Of a DNA stretch of 64,000 nucleotides, positions 33,456-41,474 are shown one piece after another. Position 1 is the first letter of the stretch. The number at the start of each line of letters is the position of its first letter. A program made the position numbers and the translations under genes. This DNA comes from Pseudomonas putida (GTDB lineage Bacteria; Pseudomonadota; Gammaproteobacteria; Pseudomonadales; Pseudomonadaceae), in NCBI RefSeq assembly GCF_003228315.1, contig NZ_CP029693.1, positions 5,056,501-5,120,500 on the forward strand, in the 5' to 3' direction. The notes under the pieces are model-generated. The model was given only the letters and a program-made list of their open reading frames with translations. It had not been told where the DNA came from and did not search any database.

Positions 33456-34718
33456 ATGCTCGCCCACGTTCAAATCACTTCCGCCACTCGCCAGAACCTC
33501 TGGCGGCTGACATTTATCCGCACCCTGGTCCTGGCTGCCCAGGCCGGCTCGGTGGGCCTGGCCTACTGGCTCGAACTGCTGCCACTGCCCTGGTTCCAGC
33601 TGGCCGCCACCCTCGGTTGCTCGATGCTGCTCTGTGCGTTCACGGCGATTCGCCTGCGCACCACCTGGCCGGTCACCGAGCTCGAATACGCCGTGCAACT
33701 GGCCTGCGACCTGTTTATCCACAGTGCCTTGCTGTATTTCTCCGGCGGTTCGACCAACCCCTTCGTTTCCTATTACCTGGTGCCGTTGACCATCGCCGCG
33801 GTGACGCTGCCCTGGCGTTATTCGGTGATTCTGTCGGGCATCGCGCTGACGATGTACACCCTGCTGTTGGCGCGCTTCTATCCACTGCAAACCTTCCCGA
33901 TCGCCCGGGAAAACCTGCAGGTCTACGGGATGTGGCTGAGCTTTGCCCTGGCGGCGGCGGTGATTACCTTCTTCGCCGCGCGCATGGCGGAAGAGTTGCG
34001 TCGTCAGGAAGAACTGCGCGCCATTCGCCGCGAAGAAGGCCTGCGCGATCAGCAATTGCTGGCTGTCGCGACTCAGGCTGCCGGCGCCGCCCACGAGCTG
34101 GGTACGCCGCTTGCGACCATGAGCGTGCTGCTCAAGGAGATGCGTCAGGACCATCACGACCCGATGTTGCAGGATGATCTCAGCGTGCTGCAGGATCAGG
34201 TCAAACTCTGCAAGGAGACCTTGCAGCAACTGGTTCGCGCCGCCGAGGCCAATCGTCGTTTGGCGGTGGACATGCAGGACGTCACCGATTGGCTCGACGA
34301 GGCGCTCAATCGCTGGCACCTGATGCGCCCGGAAGCCAGTTATCGCTTCCAGCGCCTGGGCCAGGGCACGGTGCCGCGCATGGCGCCGCCGCCGGACCTG
34401 ACCCAGGCACTGCTGAATTTGCTGAACAACGCCGCCGATGCCTGCCCCGAAGGGCTGCAGGTGACCCTGGACTGGAATGCCGAGGACTTGACCATCAGCA
34501 TCCGCGACCACGGTGCCGGTGTGCCGCTGGCCATTGCCGAGCAGATCGGCAAGCCGTTTTTTACCACCAAGGGCAAAGGCTTCGGCCTTGGCCTGTTTTT
34601 GAGCAAGGCCAGCGTGACACGCGCCGGCGGCTCAGTGAAACTCTATAGTCATGAGGAAGGCGGCACGCTCACCGAGCTGCGCCTGCCTCACGGCGCCCGA
34701 GGAGACGAACATGAGTGA
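33456..34718 (+). CDS. roxS: Redox sensor histidine kinase RoxS (RegB/PrrB family)
   Basis: 420 residues from the ATG at 33456 with CAGGAG upstream; an open frame reaching 33192 crosses a REPIN and is not coding. Six membrane spans fill residues ~20-175. The quinone-sensing motif GGSTNPF is at 98-104. The phospho-acceptor is His213 in GAAHELGTPLA, and Cys252 (VKLCKETL) corresponds to the redox-active cysteine of RegB. The ATPase has NLLNNAADA, DHGAGVP and FFTTKGKGFGLGLFLSKA. It senses the respiratory state through quinones and phosphorylates RoxR. It overlaps roxR by 8 nt. Confidence 0.93.
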   Translation: MLAHVQITSATRQNLWRLTFIRTLVLAAQAGSVGLAYWLELLPLPWFQLAATLGCSMLLCAFTAIRLRTTWPVTELEYAVQLACDLFIHSALLYFSGGSTNPFVSYYLVPLTIAAVTLPWRYSVILSGIALTMYTLLLARFYPLQTFPIARENLQVYGMWLSFALAAAVITFFAARMAEELRRQEELRAIRREEGLRDQQLLAVATQAAGAAHELGTPLATMSVLLKEMRQDHHDPMLQDDLSVLQDQVKLCKETLQQLVRAAEANRRLAVDMQDVTDWLDEALNRWHLMRPEASYRFQRLGQGTVPRMAPPPDLTQALLNLLNNAADACPEGLQVTLDWNAEDLTISIRDHGAGVPLAIAEQIGKPFFTTKGKGFGLGLFLSKASVTRAGGSVKLYSHEEGGTLTELRLPHGARGDEHE

Positions 34719-35271
34719 CGACATCCAGGTTGAAGGCGAAGAGCTGCCGCATTTGCTGCTGGTCGACGACGACGCGACCTTTACCCGCGTCATGGCCCGC
34801 GCCATGGCTCGCCGCGGTTTTCGCGTCAGCACCGCCAGTTCCGCCGAAGAAGGCCTGACCCTGGCCCAGGGCGATCTGCCGGATTACGCCGCGCTGGACC
34901 TGAAAATGGATGGCGATTCGGGCCTGGTGCTGCTGCCCAAGCTGCTGGAAATGGATCCGGAAATGCGGGTGGTGATCCTCACCGGCTATTCGAGCATCGC
35001 CACCGCCGTGGAAGCGATCAAACGTGGTGCCTGCAATTACCTGTGCAAGCCCGCCGATGCCGACGACGTGCTGGCCGCGCTGCTGTCCGAACACGCCGAC
35101 CTCGACAGCCTTGTGCCGGAAAACCCGATGTCCGTGGACCGCTTGCAGTGGGAGCACATCCAGCGCGTGTTGACCGAGCACGAAGGCAACATCTCCGCCA
35201 CCGCCCGGGCCCTGGGCATGCACCGCCGAACGTTGCAGCGCAAACTGCAGAAGCGCCCCGTTCGTCGCTGA
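34711..35271 (+). CDS. roxR: Redox response regulator RoxR (RegA/PrrA family)
   Basis: 186 residues. Receiver domain with VDDDATF, the phospho-accepting Asp63 in ALDLKMDGDS, and LTGYSSIATAVEAIKRGA. A proline/acidic linker leads to a Fis-type helix-turn-helix, ISATARALGMHRRTLQRKL, the highly conserved RegA DNA-binding element. GAGGAG lies eight nt before the ATG, inside the end of roxS. In Pseudomonas RoxR controls terminal oxidase genes in response to respiratory inhibition. Confidence 0.94.
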   Translation: MSDDIQVEGEELPHLLLVDDDATFTRVMARAMARRGFRVSTASSAEEGLTLAQGDLPDYAALDLKMDGDSGLVLLPKLLEMDPEMRVVILTGYSSIATAVEAIKRGACNYLCKPADADDVLAALLSEHADLDSLVPENPMSVDRLQWEHIQRVLTEHEGNISATARALGMHRRTLQRKLQKRPVRR

Positions 35272-35311
35272 ACCTGCGCTGAACAGATGCAGGTCGTTTC
35301 TCGCGACAATC

Positions 35312-35337
35312 CGAACCGATCATCTATGATCGGTTCG
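35312..35337. other. 11-bp perfect hairpin after roxR
   Basis: CGAACCGATCA / TGATCGGTTCG with loop TCTA, 40 nt past the roxR stop and 31 nt before the next ATG. It has no T-run; possibly a weak terminator or an operator-sized palindrome for the transporter gene. Confidence 0.6.
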
Positions 35338-35368
35338 TGTCTGTATATTTCCTTATCGAGCCTTATCC

Positions 35369-37096
35369 ATGAATCAGAACGCTGAATACTCCGCGGTCAA
35401 CGATGCTGTGCGCGGGCAGTTTTTTCGCAAGGTCTGGGCGATGACCACGCCTTACTGGCGCAGCGAAGAGAAGGGCAAGGCCTGGACGCTGCTGATCGCG
35501 GTCATTGCGCTGTCACTGGTCAGCGTCGGGATCTCGGTGTGGTTCAACACCTGGTACAAGGACTTCTACAACGCCCTGCAAAAGAAAGACGAAGCGGCGT
35601 TCTGGCAGTTGATTCTGTACTTCTGCGTCATCGCGGCGGTCGCGATTGTCGGGGCGGTGTACCGGCTCTACCTGACGCAGATGCTGACGATCCGCTGGCG
35701 GGCGTGGCTCACCGAGAAGTATTTTTCCCGCTGGCTGGCCGACAAGAACTACTACCGACTGGAGCAGGGCGGTTACACCGATAACCCGGACCAGCGGATT
35801 TCCGAAGACCTAAACAACTTCACCTCCAACACGCTGGAGTTGGGCATCGGCCTGTTGCGCAACATCGTCAGCCTGGTGTCGTTCTCGATCATTCTGTGGG
35901 GCGTGTCGGGCAGCATTGAGGTATGGGGCATCACCATTCCCGGCTACATGTTCTGGTGTGTGCTGGTGTATGCCGTGGTGGGCAGTTGGCTGACACACTT
36001 GATCGGTCGTCGCCTGATCGGCCTGAACAACCAACAACAACGCTTCGAAGCCGACCTGCGTTTCTCCATGGTGCGGATTCGTGAGAATGCCGAGAGCATC
36101 GCGCTGTACAACGGCGAACCCAACGAACATCGCCGGCTGAGCGGGCGCTTCGGGATGGTCTGGCACAACTTCTGGGACATTATGAAGGTGTCCAAGCGCC
36201 TGACGTTCTTTACCGCCGGTTACAGTCAGGCGGCGATCATCTTTCCATTCATCGTCGCTTCACCGCGCTACTTGTCCGGCAAGATCGAACTGGGCGAACT
36301 GATGCAAATCAGCTCGGCGTTCGGCAACGTGCAGGAAAGTTTCAGCTGGTTTATCAGTGCGTACCAGAGCCTCGCGGCCTGGCGCGCCACCTGTGACCGT
36401 CTGCTGAGCTTCCGCCAGGCCATGACCGACAACGAAGATCGCGCGCCGGCCATTGATGTGCAGAATCAGGGCGATGCCTTGAAAGTGCACAATCTCGGCC
36501 TTGATCTGGCGGACGGTCGTCACTTGCTGACCAATGCCGAAATGACCGTGGAGGAGGGCGAGCGCGTCATGCTCAGCGGACGTTCCGGCAGCGGCAAGTC
36601 GACCCTGCTGCGCGCAATGGGGCACTTGTGGCCGACGGGCCACGGCAGTATTCGCCTGCCAGCGGCGCGTTACCTGTTCCTGCCGCAAAAGCCTTACCTG
36701 CCGATCGGTACCCTGCGTGAAGCGCTGAGTTATCCACAGGCTGGCGACACCTATCCGAATGAACGTTACGTGCATGTCCTGGAAACCTGTCGCCTGCCGC
36801 ACCTGATACCGCGTCTGGACGAAGCCAATCACTGGCAGCGCATGCTCTCGCCCGGTGAGCAGCAGCGCCTGGCCTTCGCCCGCGCGCTGCTCTACGCGCC
36901 GCAATGGCTCTACATGGACGAAGCGACGTCGGCGATGGACGAGGAAGACGAAGCGACGTTGTATCAGGCGCTGATCGACGAGCTGCCGGGATTGAGCATC
37001 GTCAGCGTCGGCCATCGCAGCAGCCTCAAGCGCTTCCATCCACGGCATGTGCGCATCGACAACGGGCATCTGGTGGATCAGGCCGTGACTGCATAA
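35369..37096 (+). CDS. ABC transporter with fused permease and ATPase, YddA/SbmA-like
   Basis: 575 residues. The N-terminal ~330 residues form an SbmA/BacA-like membrane domain (VWFNTWYKDFYNALQ, RWRAWLTEKYFSRWLADKN, YYRLEQGGYTDNPDQRISED). An ATPase follows with Walker A SGRSGSGKST, the degenerate signature LSPGEQQRLAFAR and Walker B LYMDEATSAMDEED. Relatives move peptides, vitamin B12 or fatty-acyl compounds; the substrate here is unknown. It is probably transcribed alone. A REPIN starts 12 nt past the stop. Confidence 0.88.
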   Translation: MNQNAEYSAVNDAVRGQFFRKVWAMTTPYWRSEEKGKAWTLLIAVIALSLVSVGISVWFNTWYKDFYNALQKKDEAAFWQLILYFCVIAAVAIVGAVYRLYLTQMLTIRWRAWLTEKYFSRWLADKNYYRLEQGGYTDNPDQRISEDLNNFTSNTLELGIGLLRNIVSLVSFSIILWGVSGSIEVWGITIPGYMFWCVLVYAVVGSWLTHLIGRRLIGLNNQQQRFEADLRFSMVRIRENAESIALYNGEPNEHRRLSGRFGMVWHNFWDIMKVSKRLTFFTAGYSQAAIIFPFIVASPRYLSGKIELGELMQISSAFGNVQESFSWFISAYQSLAAWRATCDRLLSFRQAMTDNEDRAPAIDVQNQGDALKVHNLGLDLADGRHLLTNAEMTVEEGERVMLSGRSGSGKSTLLRAMGHLWPTGHGSIRLPAARYLFLPQKPYLPIGTLREALSYPQAGDTYPNERYVHVLETCRLPHLIPRLDEANHWQRMLSPGEQQRLAFARALLYAPQWLYMDEATSAMDEEDEATLYQALIDELPGLSIVSVGHRSSLKRFHPRHVRIDNGHLVDQAVTA

Positions 37097-37108
37097 ACAC
37101 CACGGCCC

Positions 37109-37210
37109 CTGTAGGAGCGAGCCTGCTCGCGATGGACTTGAAAGCGCCACGGTGATTCAGAAAGCGCGCGTTATCGTTAACCTCCATCGCGAGCAGGCTC
37201 GCTCCTACAG
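37109..37210. repeat. REPIN, long class (102 bp)
   Basis: Main-family arms; loop core CGCGTTATCGTTAACCTCC on the right side. It lies 12 nt after the YddA-like stop and 74 nt before the gntR start. Confidence 0.93.
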
Positions 37211-37284
37211 GGGGCGGTGGTGATCGTACAACCGCGTTGAGCTATGATGCGGTTTCAACCGAATTTTCGAGACAGATGTACACC

Positions 37285-38034
37285 ATGGAAACCCCGAACG
37301 ACGCACCACGCCTCCCTCGCAAGCGCCGCAGCCTCGCTCAGGAACTGGTGACGGTGTTGTCCGAACAGATCCGCGACGGTCACCTCAAGCGTGGCGACAA
37401 GTTGCCCACCGAATCGGCGATCATGGATGCCCACGGCGTCAGCCGCACCGTGGTGCGCGAAGCGATTTCCCGATTGCAGGCCGCCGGCCAGGTAGAAACC
37501 CGCCACGGCATCGGCACCTTCGTACTCGACACGCCGAGCCCGAGCGGTTTCCGTATCGACCCGGCCACCGTCGTTACCCTGCGTGATGTGCTGGCCGTTC
37601 TGGAATTGCGCATCAGCCTCGAAACCGAATCCGCCGGCCTGGCCGCACAACGCCGCACGACCGAACAGCTCGGCCTGATGCGCGCCGCACTGGATGCGCT
37701 GAACGAAAGCGTCGCCCACGCCAGCGATGCGGTGGCCTCGGACTTCCAGTTCCACCTGCAGATTGCCCTGGCGACCGGCAACCGCTATTTCACCGACATC
37801 ATGACCCACCTGGGTACCAGCATCATCCCGCGTACCCGCCTGAACTCCGCGCGCCTGGCCCATGACGATCAGCAGCACTACATGAATCGCCTGAGCCGCG
37901 AGCACGAAGAAATCTACGAAGCCATCGCCCGCCAGGATTCCGATGCCGCCCGTGCCGCGATGCGCCTGCACCTGACCAACAGTCGTGAGCGGTTGCGTCA
38001 TGCCCATGAAGAGGCTGAGGCGCAGCGGGGGTAA
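37285..38034 (+). CDS. GntR/FadR-family regulator of galactarate/glucarate catabolism
   Basis: 249 residues from the ATG at 37285; an ATG at 37276 is equally possible, since neither has a good ribosome site. The N terminus is a winged helix (LKRGDKLPTESAIMDAHGVS, RTVVREAISRLQAAG, VETRHGIGTFVLD). The C-terminal FCD domain has EHEEIYEAIARQDSDAARAA with ligand-site histidines. Proteins of this group bind sugar acids or their catabolites. Its closest metabolic genes are kdgD, the dehydrogenase, the permease and garD downstream; a palindrome over the kdgD promoter is a likely operator. The direction (usually repression) is inferred. Confidence 0.87.
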   Translation: METPNDAPRLPRKRRSLAQELVTVLSEQIRDGHLKRGDKLPTESAIMDAHGVSRTVVREAISRLQAAGQVETRHGIGTFVLDTPSPSGFRIDPATVVTLRDVLAVLELRISLETESAGLAAQRRTTEQLGLMRAALDALNESVAHASDAVASDFQFHLQIALATGNRYFTDIMTHLGTSIIPRTRLNSARLAHDDQQHYMNRLSREHEEIYEAIARQDSDAARAAMRLHLTNSRERLRHAHEEAEAQRG

Positions 38035-38056
38035 CCGTTTCAGGTAGCGCGTCGAT

Positions 38057-38446
38057 TCATTCGATCTTCAGCAAAATCGGGTCAGAGTCATGGGACAGGC
38101 CCGACTCTCCCATTCCCTGGTAACGTAATTCCACGGTTCGGCCGGCAAACTTTTGCAGTTGTGCCCTGGAAATTTCGACCTTCAGATTTTTGTCTTGTTG
38201 ATAGTCGCCCTCGTCCGGCTCTGCCGGTGGGGGAGGAGCTACATACCTGCCGACGGGGATCTCATCACCTGTCAATTCAGGATCTTCCGGATCACCCAGG
38301 ATTGCATAGACCCTTCCTTCCGGGGGGAGTCTTGCGGCATCAGGGATGGTGAGCAACAGAGGTCCGTCGAGCGCGGAGATGTTTACCTCCGCTAGCAGTG
38401 GAGACCCGCTGGTTGGGACATTCAACGTCGGTGCTGGATTTGCCAT
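38057..38446 (-). CDS. Orphan protein, function unknown (129 aa)
   Basis: 129 residues with a convincing AAGGAG ribosome site eight nt before the ATG at 38446. No signal peptide. The middle has an acidic, proline-rich linker (YVAPPPPAEPDEGD), and the two halves around it look like short beta-rich segments (ISALDGPLLLTIPDAARLP; VELRYQGMGESGLSHDSDP). The fold may resemble the Ig-like repeats of large Pseudomonas surface proteins, but that is only an impression. It lies on the opposite strand inside the galactarate cluster, tail to tail with gntR (22-nt gap), so it looks like a later insertion. No family recognised. Confidence 0.7.
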   Translation of the reverse strand: MANPAPTLNVPTSGSPLLAEVNISALDGPLLLTIPDAARLPPEGRVYAILGDPEDPELTGDEIPVGRYVAPPPPAEPDEGDYQQDKNLKVEISRAQLQKFAGRTVELRYQGMGESGLSHDSDPILLKIE

Positions 38447-38507
38447 GGCAAGAGCTCCTTGAGTGAGGCCGCGATGTGTACGACAGAAGCCGGCCCAAGG
38501 TACTCAG

Positions 38508-38561
38508 TCATTGCCACTGATCGGAACTGTTAGAAATAACAGTTCCGATCAGTGGCAATGA
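38508..38561. repeat. Perfect 24-bp inverted repeat
   Basis: TCATTGCCACTGATCGGAAC continuing through TGTT pairs without mismatch with its inverse, around a 6-nt loop AGAAAT. It is not related to the REPIN families. It lies 61 nt upstream of the orphan gene start and has no T-run beside it. Confidence 0.9.
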
Positions 38562-38784
38562 AAGCCGAAGCACATTGGCTTATCTGATCTGTTGCCGGCT
38601 TGGCCCTTCTCGCAAGCTTCAGACATTTCGCGAAACCTTCAGGCGCGGAAATCTTCCGACAACGTATCTCTACCGTTCCGTTGATCGCGTAACGCACTCC
38701 TCTCGTTTTCTCTTGAAAAGACCGGAAACACAGGCTCTTGGCTAATGTTGTCCAACAATTTTCACCCACGACGATGAAATGCAG
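38562..38784. other. Intergenic stretch of unusual composition
   Basis: About 220 nt, less GC-rich than its surroundings. A minus-strand ORF of 79 codons (38530-38769) ends inside the 24-bp repeat; I see no ribosome site or family motif. It could be a decayed gene remnant. Confidence 0.35.
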
Positions 38785-38824
38785 TTGACGGTTGTATTTT
38801 AAGTTGTACGATGACCTACAACTT
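38785..38824 (+). promoter_or_regulatory. kdgD promoter with overlapping GntR-type operator
   Basis: TTGACG (38785-38790) and TACGAT (38807-38812) with a 16-nt spacer form a promoter 70 nt ahead of kdgD. AAGTTGTA (38801-38808) and TACAACTT (38817-38824) form a perfect 8-bp palindrome with an 8-nt centre lying over the -10 box. This fits repression by the neighbouring FadR-type regulator, a family that binds such symmetric TTGT..ACAA sites. Confidence 0.6.
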
Positions 38825-38881
38825 CAGCGTCGGGCTGAACGGTCTCAACACACATACGTCGCAATCCAGGGTGTTCGAACA

Positions 38882-39793
38882 ATGAATCCACAAGAACTTA
38901 AGTCCATCCTCTCTGCCGGTCTGCTGTCTTTCCCGGTGACCGATTTCAATGCCCAGGGCGATTTCAACCGCGCTGGCTACATCAAGCGTCTGGAGTGGCT
39001 GGCCCCGTACGGCGCCTCGGCACTGTTCGCCGCCGGTGGCACCGGTGAGTTCTTCTCCCTGGCAGCCAGCGAGTATTCGGAAATCATCAAGACCGCCGTC
39101 GACACCTGCGCCAGCAGCGTGCCGATTCTGGCCGGTGTCGGTGGTTCGACCCGTCAGGCCATCGAATACGCTCAGGAAGCCGAGCGTCTGGGCGCCAAGG
39201 GCCTGTTGCTGCTGCCGCATTACCTGACCGAAGCCAGCCAGGACGGCGTTGCCGCCCACGTTGAAGCCGTGTGCAAATCGGTCAACATCGGCGTCGTGGT
39301 TTACAACCGTAACGTCTGCCGCCTGAACGCGCCGCTGCTGGAACGTCTGGCCGAGCGCTGCCCGAACCTGATCGGCTACAAGGACGGTCTGGGCGATATC
39401 GAACTGATGGTGTCGATCCGTCGTCGTCTCGGCGATCGCTTCAGCTACCTGGGCGGTTTGCCGACCGCTGAAGTCTACGCCGCGGCCTACAAGGCGCTGG
39501 GCGTGCCGGTCTACTCCTCGGCGGTGTTCAACTTCATCCCGAAAACCGCGATGGATTTCTACCACGCCATCGCCCGCGAAGATCACGCCACCGTGGCCAA
39601 GATCATCGACGACTTCTTCCTGCCGTACCTGGACATCCGTAACCGCAAGGCCGGCTATGCCGTGAGCATCGTCAAGGCCGGGGCAAAAATTGCCGGCTAC
39701 GACGCAGGCCCGGTGCGTGCACCACTGACCGACCTGACCGGCGAAGAGTACGAAATGCTCGCCGCGCTGATCGACAAGCAGGGCGCGCAATAA
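38882..39793 (+). CDS. kdgD: 5-dehydro-4-deoxyglucarate dehydratase
   Basis: 303 residues from the ATG at 38882 (MNPQELKSIL); the open frame to 38792 crosses the promoter. DHDPS/NAL aldolase-type barrel with the Schiff-base Lys167 in LIGYKDGLGD and Tyr141 in VVVYNRN, and the family's AAGGTGEFFSL. It removes water and CO2 from 5-keto-4-deoxyglucarate, giving 2-oxoglutarate semialdehyde. Substrate comes from GarD, and the product goes to the dehydrogenase 75 nt downstream. An intrinsic terminator lies between the two genes. Confidence 0.94.
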   Translation: MNPQELKSILSAGLLSFPVTDFNAQGDFNRAGYIKRLEWLAPYGASALFAAGGTGEFFSLAASEYSEIIKTAVDTCASSVPILAGVGGSTRQAIEYAQEAERLGAKGLLLLPHYLTEASQDGVAAHVEAVCKSVNIGVVVYNRNVCRLNAPLLERLAERCPNLIGYKDGLGDIELMVSIRRRLGDRFSYLGGLPTAEVYAAAYKALGVPVYSSAVFNFIPKTAMDFYHAIAREDHATVAKIIDDFFLPYLDIRNRKAGYAVSIVKAGAKIAGYDAGPVRAPLTDLTGEEYEMLAALIDKQGAQ

Positions 39794-39810
39794 CACAACT
39801 GTTTAAACGG

Positions 39811-39836
39811 GGCCGCTGAGTATTCAGCGGCCTTTT
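39811..39836 (+). terminator. Intrinsic terminator between kdgD and the dehydrogenase
   Basis: GGCCGCTGA / TCAGCGGCC, 9 bp with loop GTAT, followed by TTTT, 17 nt after the kdgD stop. Partial termination would raise kdgD relative to the genes behind it. Confidence 0.78.
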
Positions 39837-39868
39837 GCGTGAGATCTTTTAGTTTCGAGGGCCGTCCC

Positions 39869-41308
39869 GTGACAAAGCGCTACGACAACTACATCAACGG
39901 TGAATGGATCGCCGGTGCCGATTACTCGGCCAACATCAACCCGTCGGAATTGAGCGACACCATCGGCGACTACGCCAAGGCTGACCTGGCCCAGGTCAAC
40001 GCCGCCATCGATGCCGCCCGTGCCGCATTCCCGGCCTGGTCCACCTCCGGTATCCAGGCGCGTCACGATGCGCTAGATAAAGTCGGCACTGAAATTCTCG
40101 CCCGTCGCGATGAGCTCGGCACCCTGCTGGCCCGGGAAGAGGGCAAGACCCTGCCGGAAGCCATCGGTGAAGTGACCCGCGCCGGTAACATCTTCAAGTT
40201 CTTCGCCGGTGAATGCCTGCGCCTGTCCGGCGACTACGTGCCGTCGGTGCGTCCGGGTGTCAACGTTGAAGTCACTCGCGAAGCCTTGGGTGTGGTCGGT
40301 TTGATCACGCCGTGGAACTTCCCGATTGCCATTCCGTCGTGGAAAATCGCCCCGGCCCTGGCCTACGGCAACTGCGTGGTGCTCAAGCCGGCGGATCTGG
40401 TACCGGGCTGTGCCTGGGCCCTGGCTGAAATCATTTCCCGTGCAGGCTTTCCGGCCGGCGTGTTCAACCTGGTGATGGGCAGCGGTCGCGTGGTTGGCGA
40501 CGCGCTGGTCAACAGCCCGAAAGTCGACGGCATCAGCTTCACCGGTTCCGTGGGTGTGGGTCGTCAGATCGCGGTCAGCTGCGTATCGCGCCAGGCCAAG
40601 TTCCAGCTGGAAATGGGCGGCAAGAACCCGCAGATCATTCTCGACGACGCCGATCTCAAGCAAGCGGTCGAGCTGTCGGTGCAGAGCGCGTTCTACTCCA
40701 CCGGCCAGCGTTGCACGGCATCGAGCCGTCTGATCGTTACAGCCGGCATCCACGACAAGTTCGTCGAAGCCATGGCCGAGCGCATGAAGTCGATCAAGGT
40801 CGGTCACGCCTTGAAGGCCGGCACCGACATCGGTCCGGTGGTCTCGCAGGCTCAGCTTGAACAGGACATGAAGTACATCGACATCGGCCAGTCCGAAGGC
40901 GCGCGCCTGGTGAGTGGTGGTGGTCTGGTGACTTGTGATACCGAGGGTTACTTCCTCGCGCCAACGCTGTTTGCCGACAGCGAAGCGTCGATGCGTATCA
41001 GCCGTGAAGAGATCTTCGGCCCGGTGGCCAACGTCGTGCGCGTGGCCGACTACGAAGCCGCACTGGCCATGGCCAACGACACCGAATTCGGTCTGTCGGC
41101 GGGCATTGCCACCACGTCCCTGAAGTACGCCAACCACTTCAAGCGCCACTCTCAGGCCGGGATGGTGATGGTCAACCTGCCGACCGCCGGCGTGGATTTC
41201 CACGTTCCGTTCGGTGGCCGTAAAGGCTCATCCTATGGGTCACGTGAGCAAGGCCGTTATGCACAAGAGTTCTACACCGTAGTGAAGACGAGCTACATCG
41301 GTTCGTAA
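39869..41308 (+). CDS. 2-oxoglutarate semialdehyde (2,5-dioxovalerate) dehydrogenase
   Basis: 479 residues from a GTG at 39869, with GAGGG upstream; another GTG at 39839 would add ten residues and overlap the terminator tail. Aldehyde dehydrogenase family: LITPWNFPIAIPSWKIAP (NAD(P)-binding), GSVGVGRQIA, general-base Glu in QLEMGGKNP and nucleophile Cys282 in GQRCTASSR. It oxidises the semialdehyde made by KdgD to 2-oxoglutarate, which enters the TCA cycle. A REPIN begins 10 nt after the stop. Function is assigned mainly from the operon, since ALDH subfamilies look alike. Confidence 0.88.
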   Translation: MTKRYDNYINGEWIAGADYSANINPSELSDTIGDYAKADLAQVNAAIDAARAAFPAWSTSGIQARHDALDKVGTEILARRDELGTLLAREEGKTLPEAIGEVTRAGNIFKFFAGECLRLSGDYVPSVRPGVNVEVTREALGVVGLITPWNFPIAIPSWKIAPALAYGNCVVLKPADLVPGCAWALAEIISRAGFPAGVFNLVMGSGRVVGDALVNSPKVDGISFTGSVGVGRQIAVSCVSRQAKFQLEMGGKNPQIILDDADLKQAVELSVQSAFYSTGQRCTASSRLIVTAGIHDKFVEAMAERMKSIKVGHALKAGTDIGPVVSQAQLEQDMKYIDIGQSEGARLVSGGGLVTCDTEGYFLAPTLFADSEASMRISREEIFGPVANVVRVADYEAALAMANDTEFGLSAGIATTSLKYANHFKRHSQAGMVMVNLPTAGVDFHVPFGGRKGSSYGSREQGRYAQEFYTVVKTSYIGS

Positions 41309-41318
41309 CGCAATACCC

Positions 41319-41420
41319 CTGTAGGAGCGAGCCTGCTCGCGATGGTCGCAAGGACGCGACGGCAAACCTGATGCCCCGCGTCATCGTTGGCCACCATCGC
41401 GAGCATGCTCGCTCCTACAG
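41319..41420. repeat. REPIN, long class (102 bp)
   Basis: Main-family arms; the right arm has a one-base change (GAGCATGCTCGC). Loop core CGCGTCATCGTTGGCC. It lies 10 nt after the dehydrogenase stop, inside the galactarate gene set. Confidence 0.92.
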
Positions 41421-41474
41421 AGGGGACATAAAGATTCACCCGCGCATAAAAATAATCAGTGGGAGTACATCTAC

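Noticed and set aside
38530..38769. 79-codon minus-strand ORF between the 24-bp repeat and kdgD
   Set aside because: No ribosome site, no family motif, and its end lies inside the inverted repeat. Kept only as a possible remnant.
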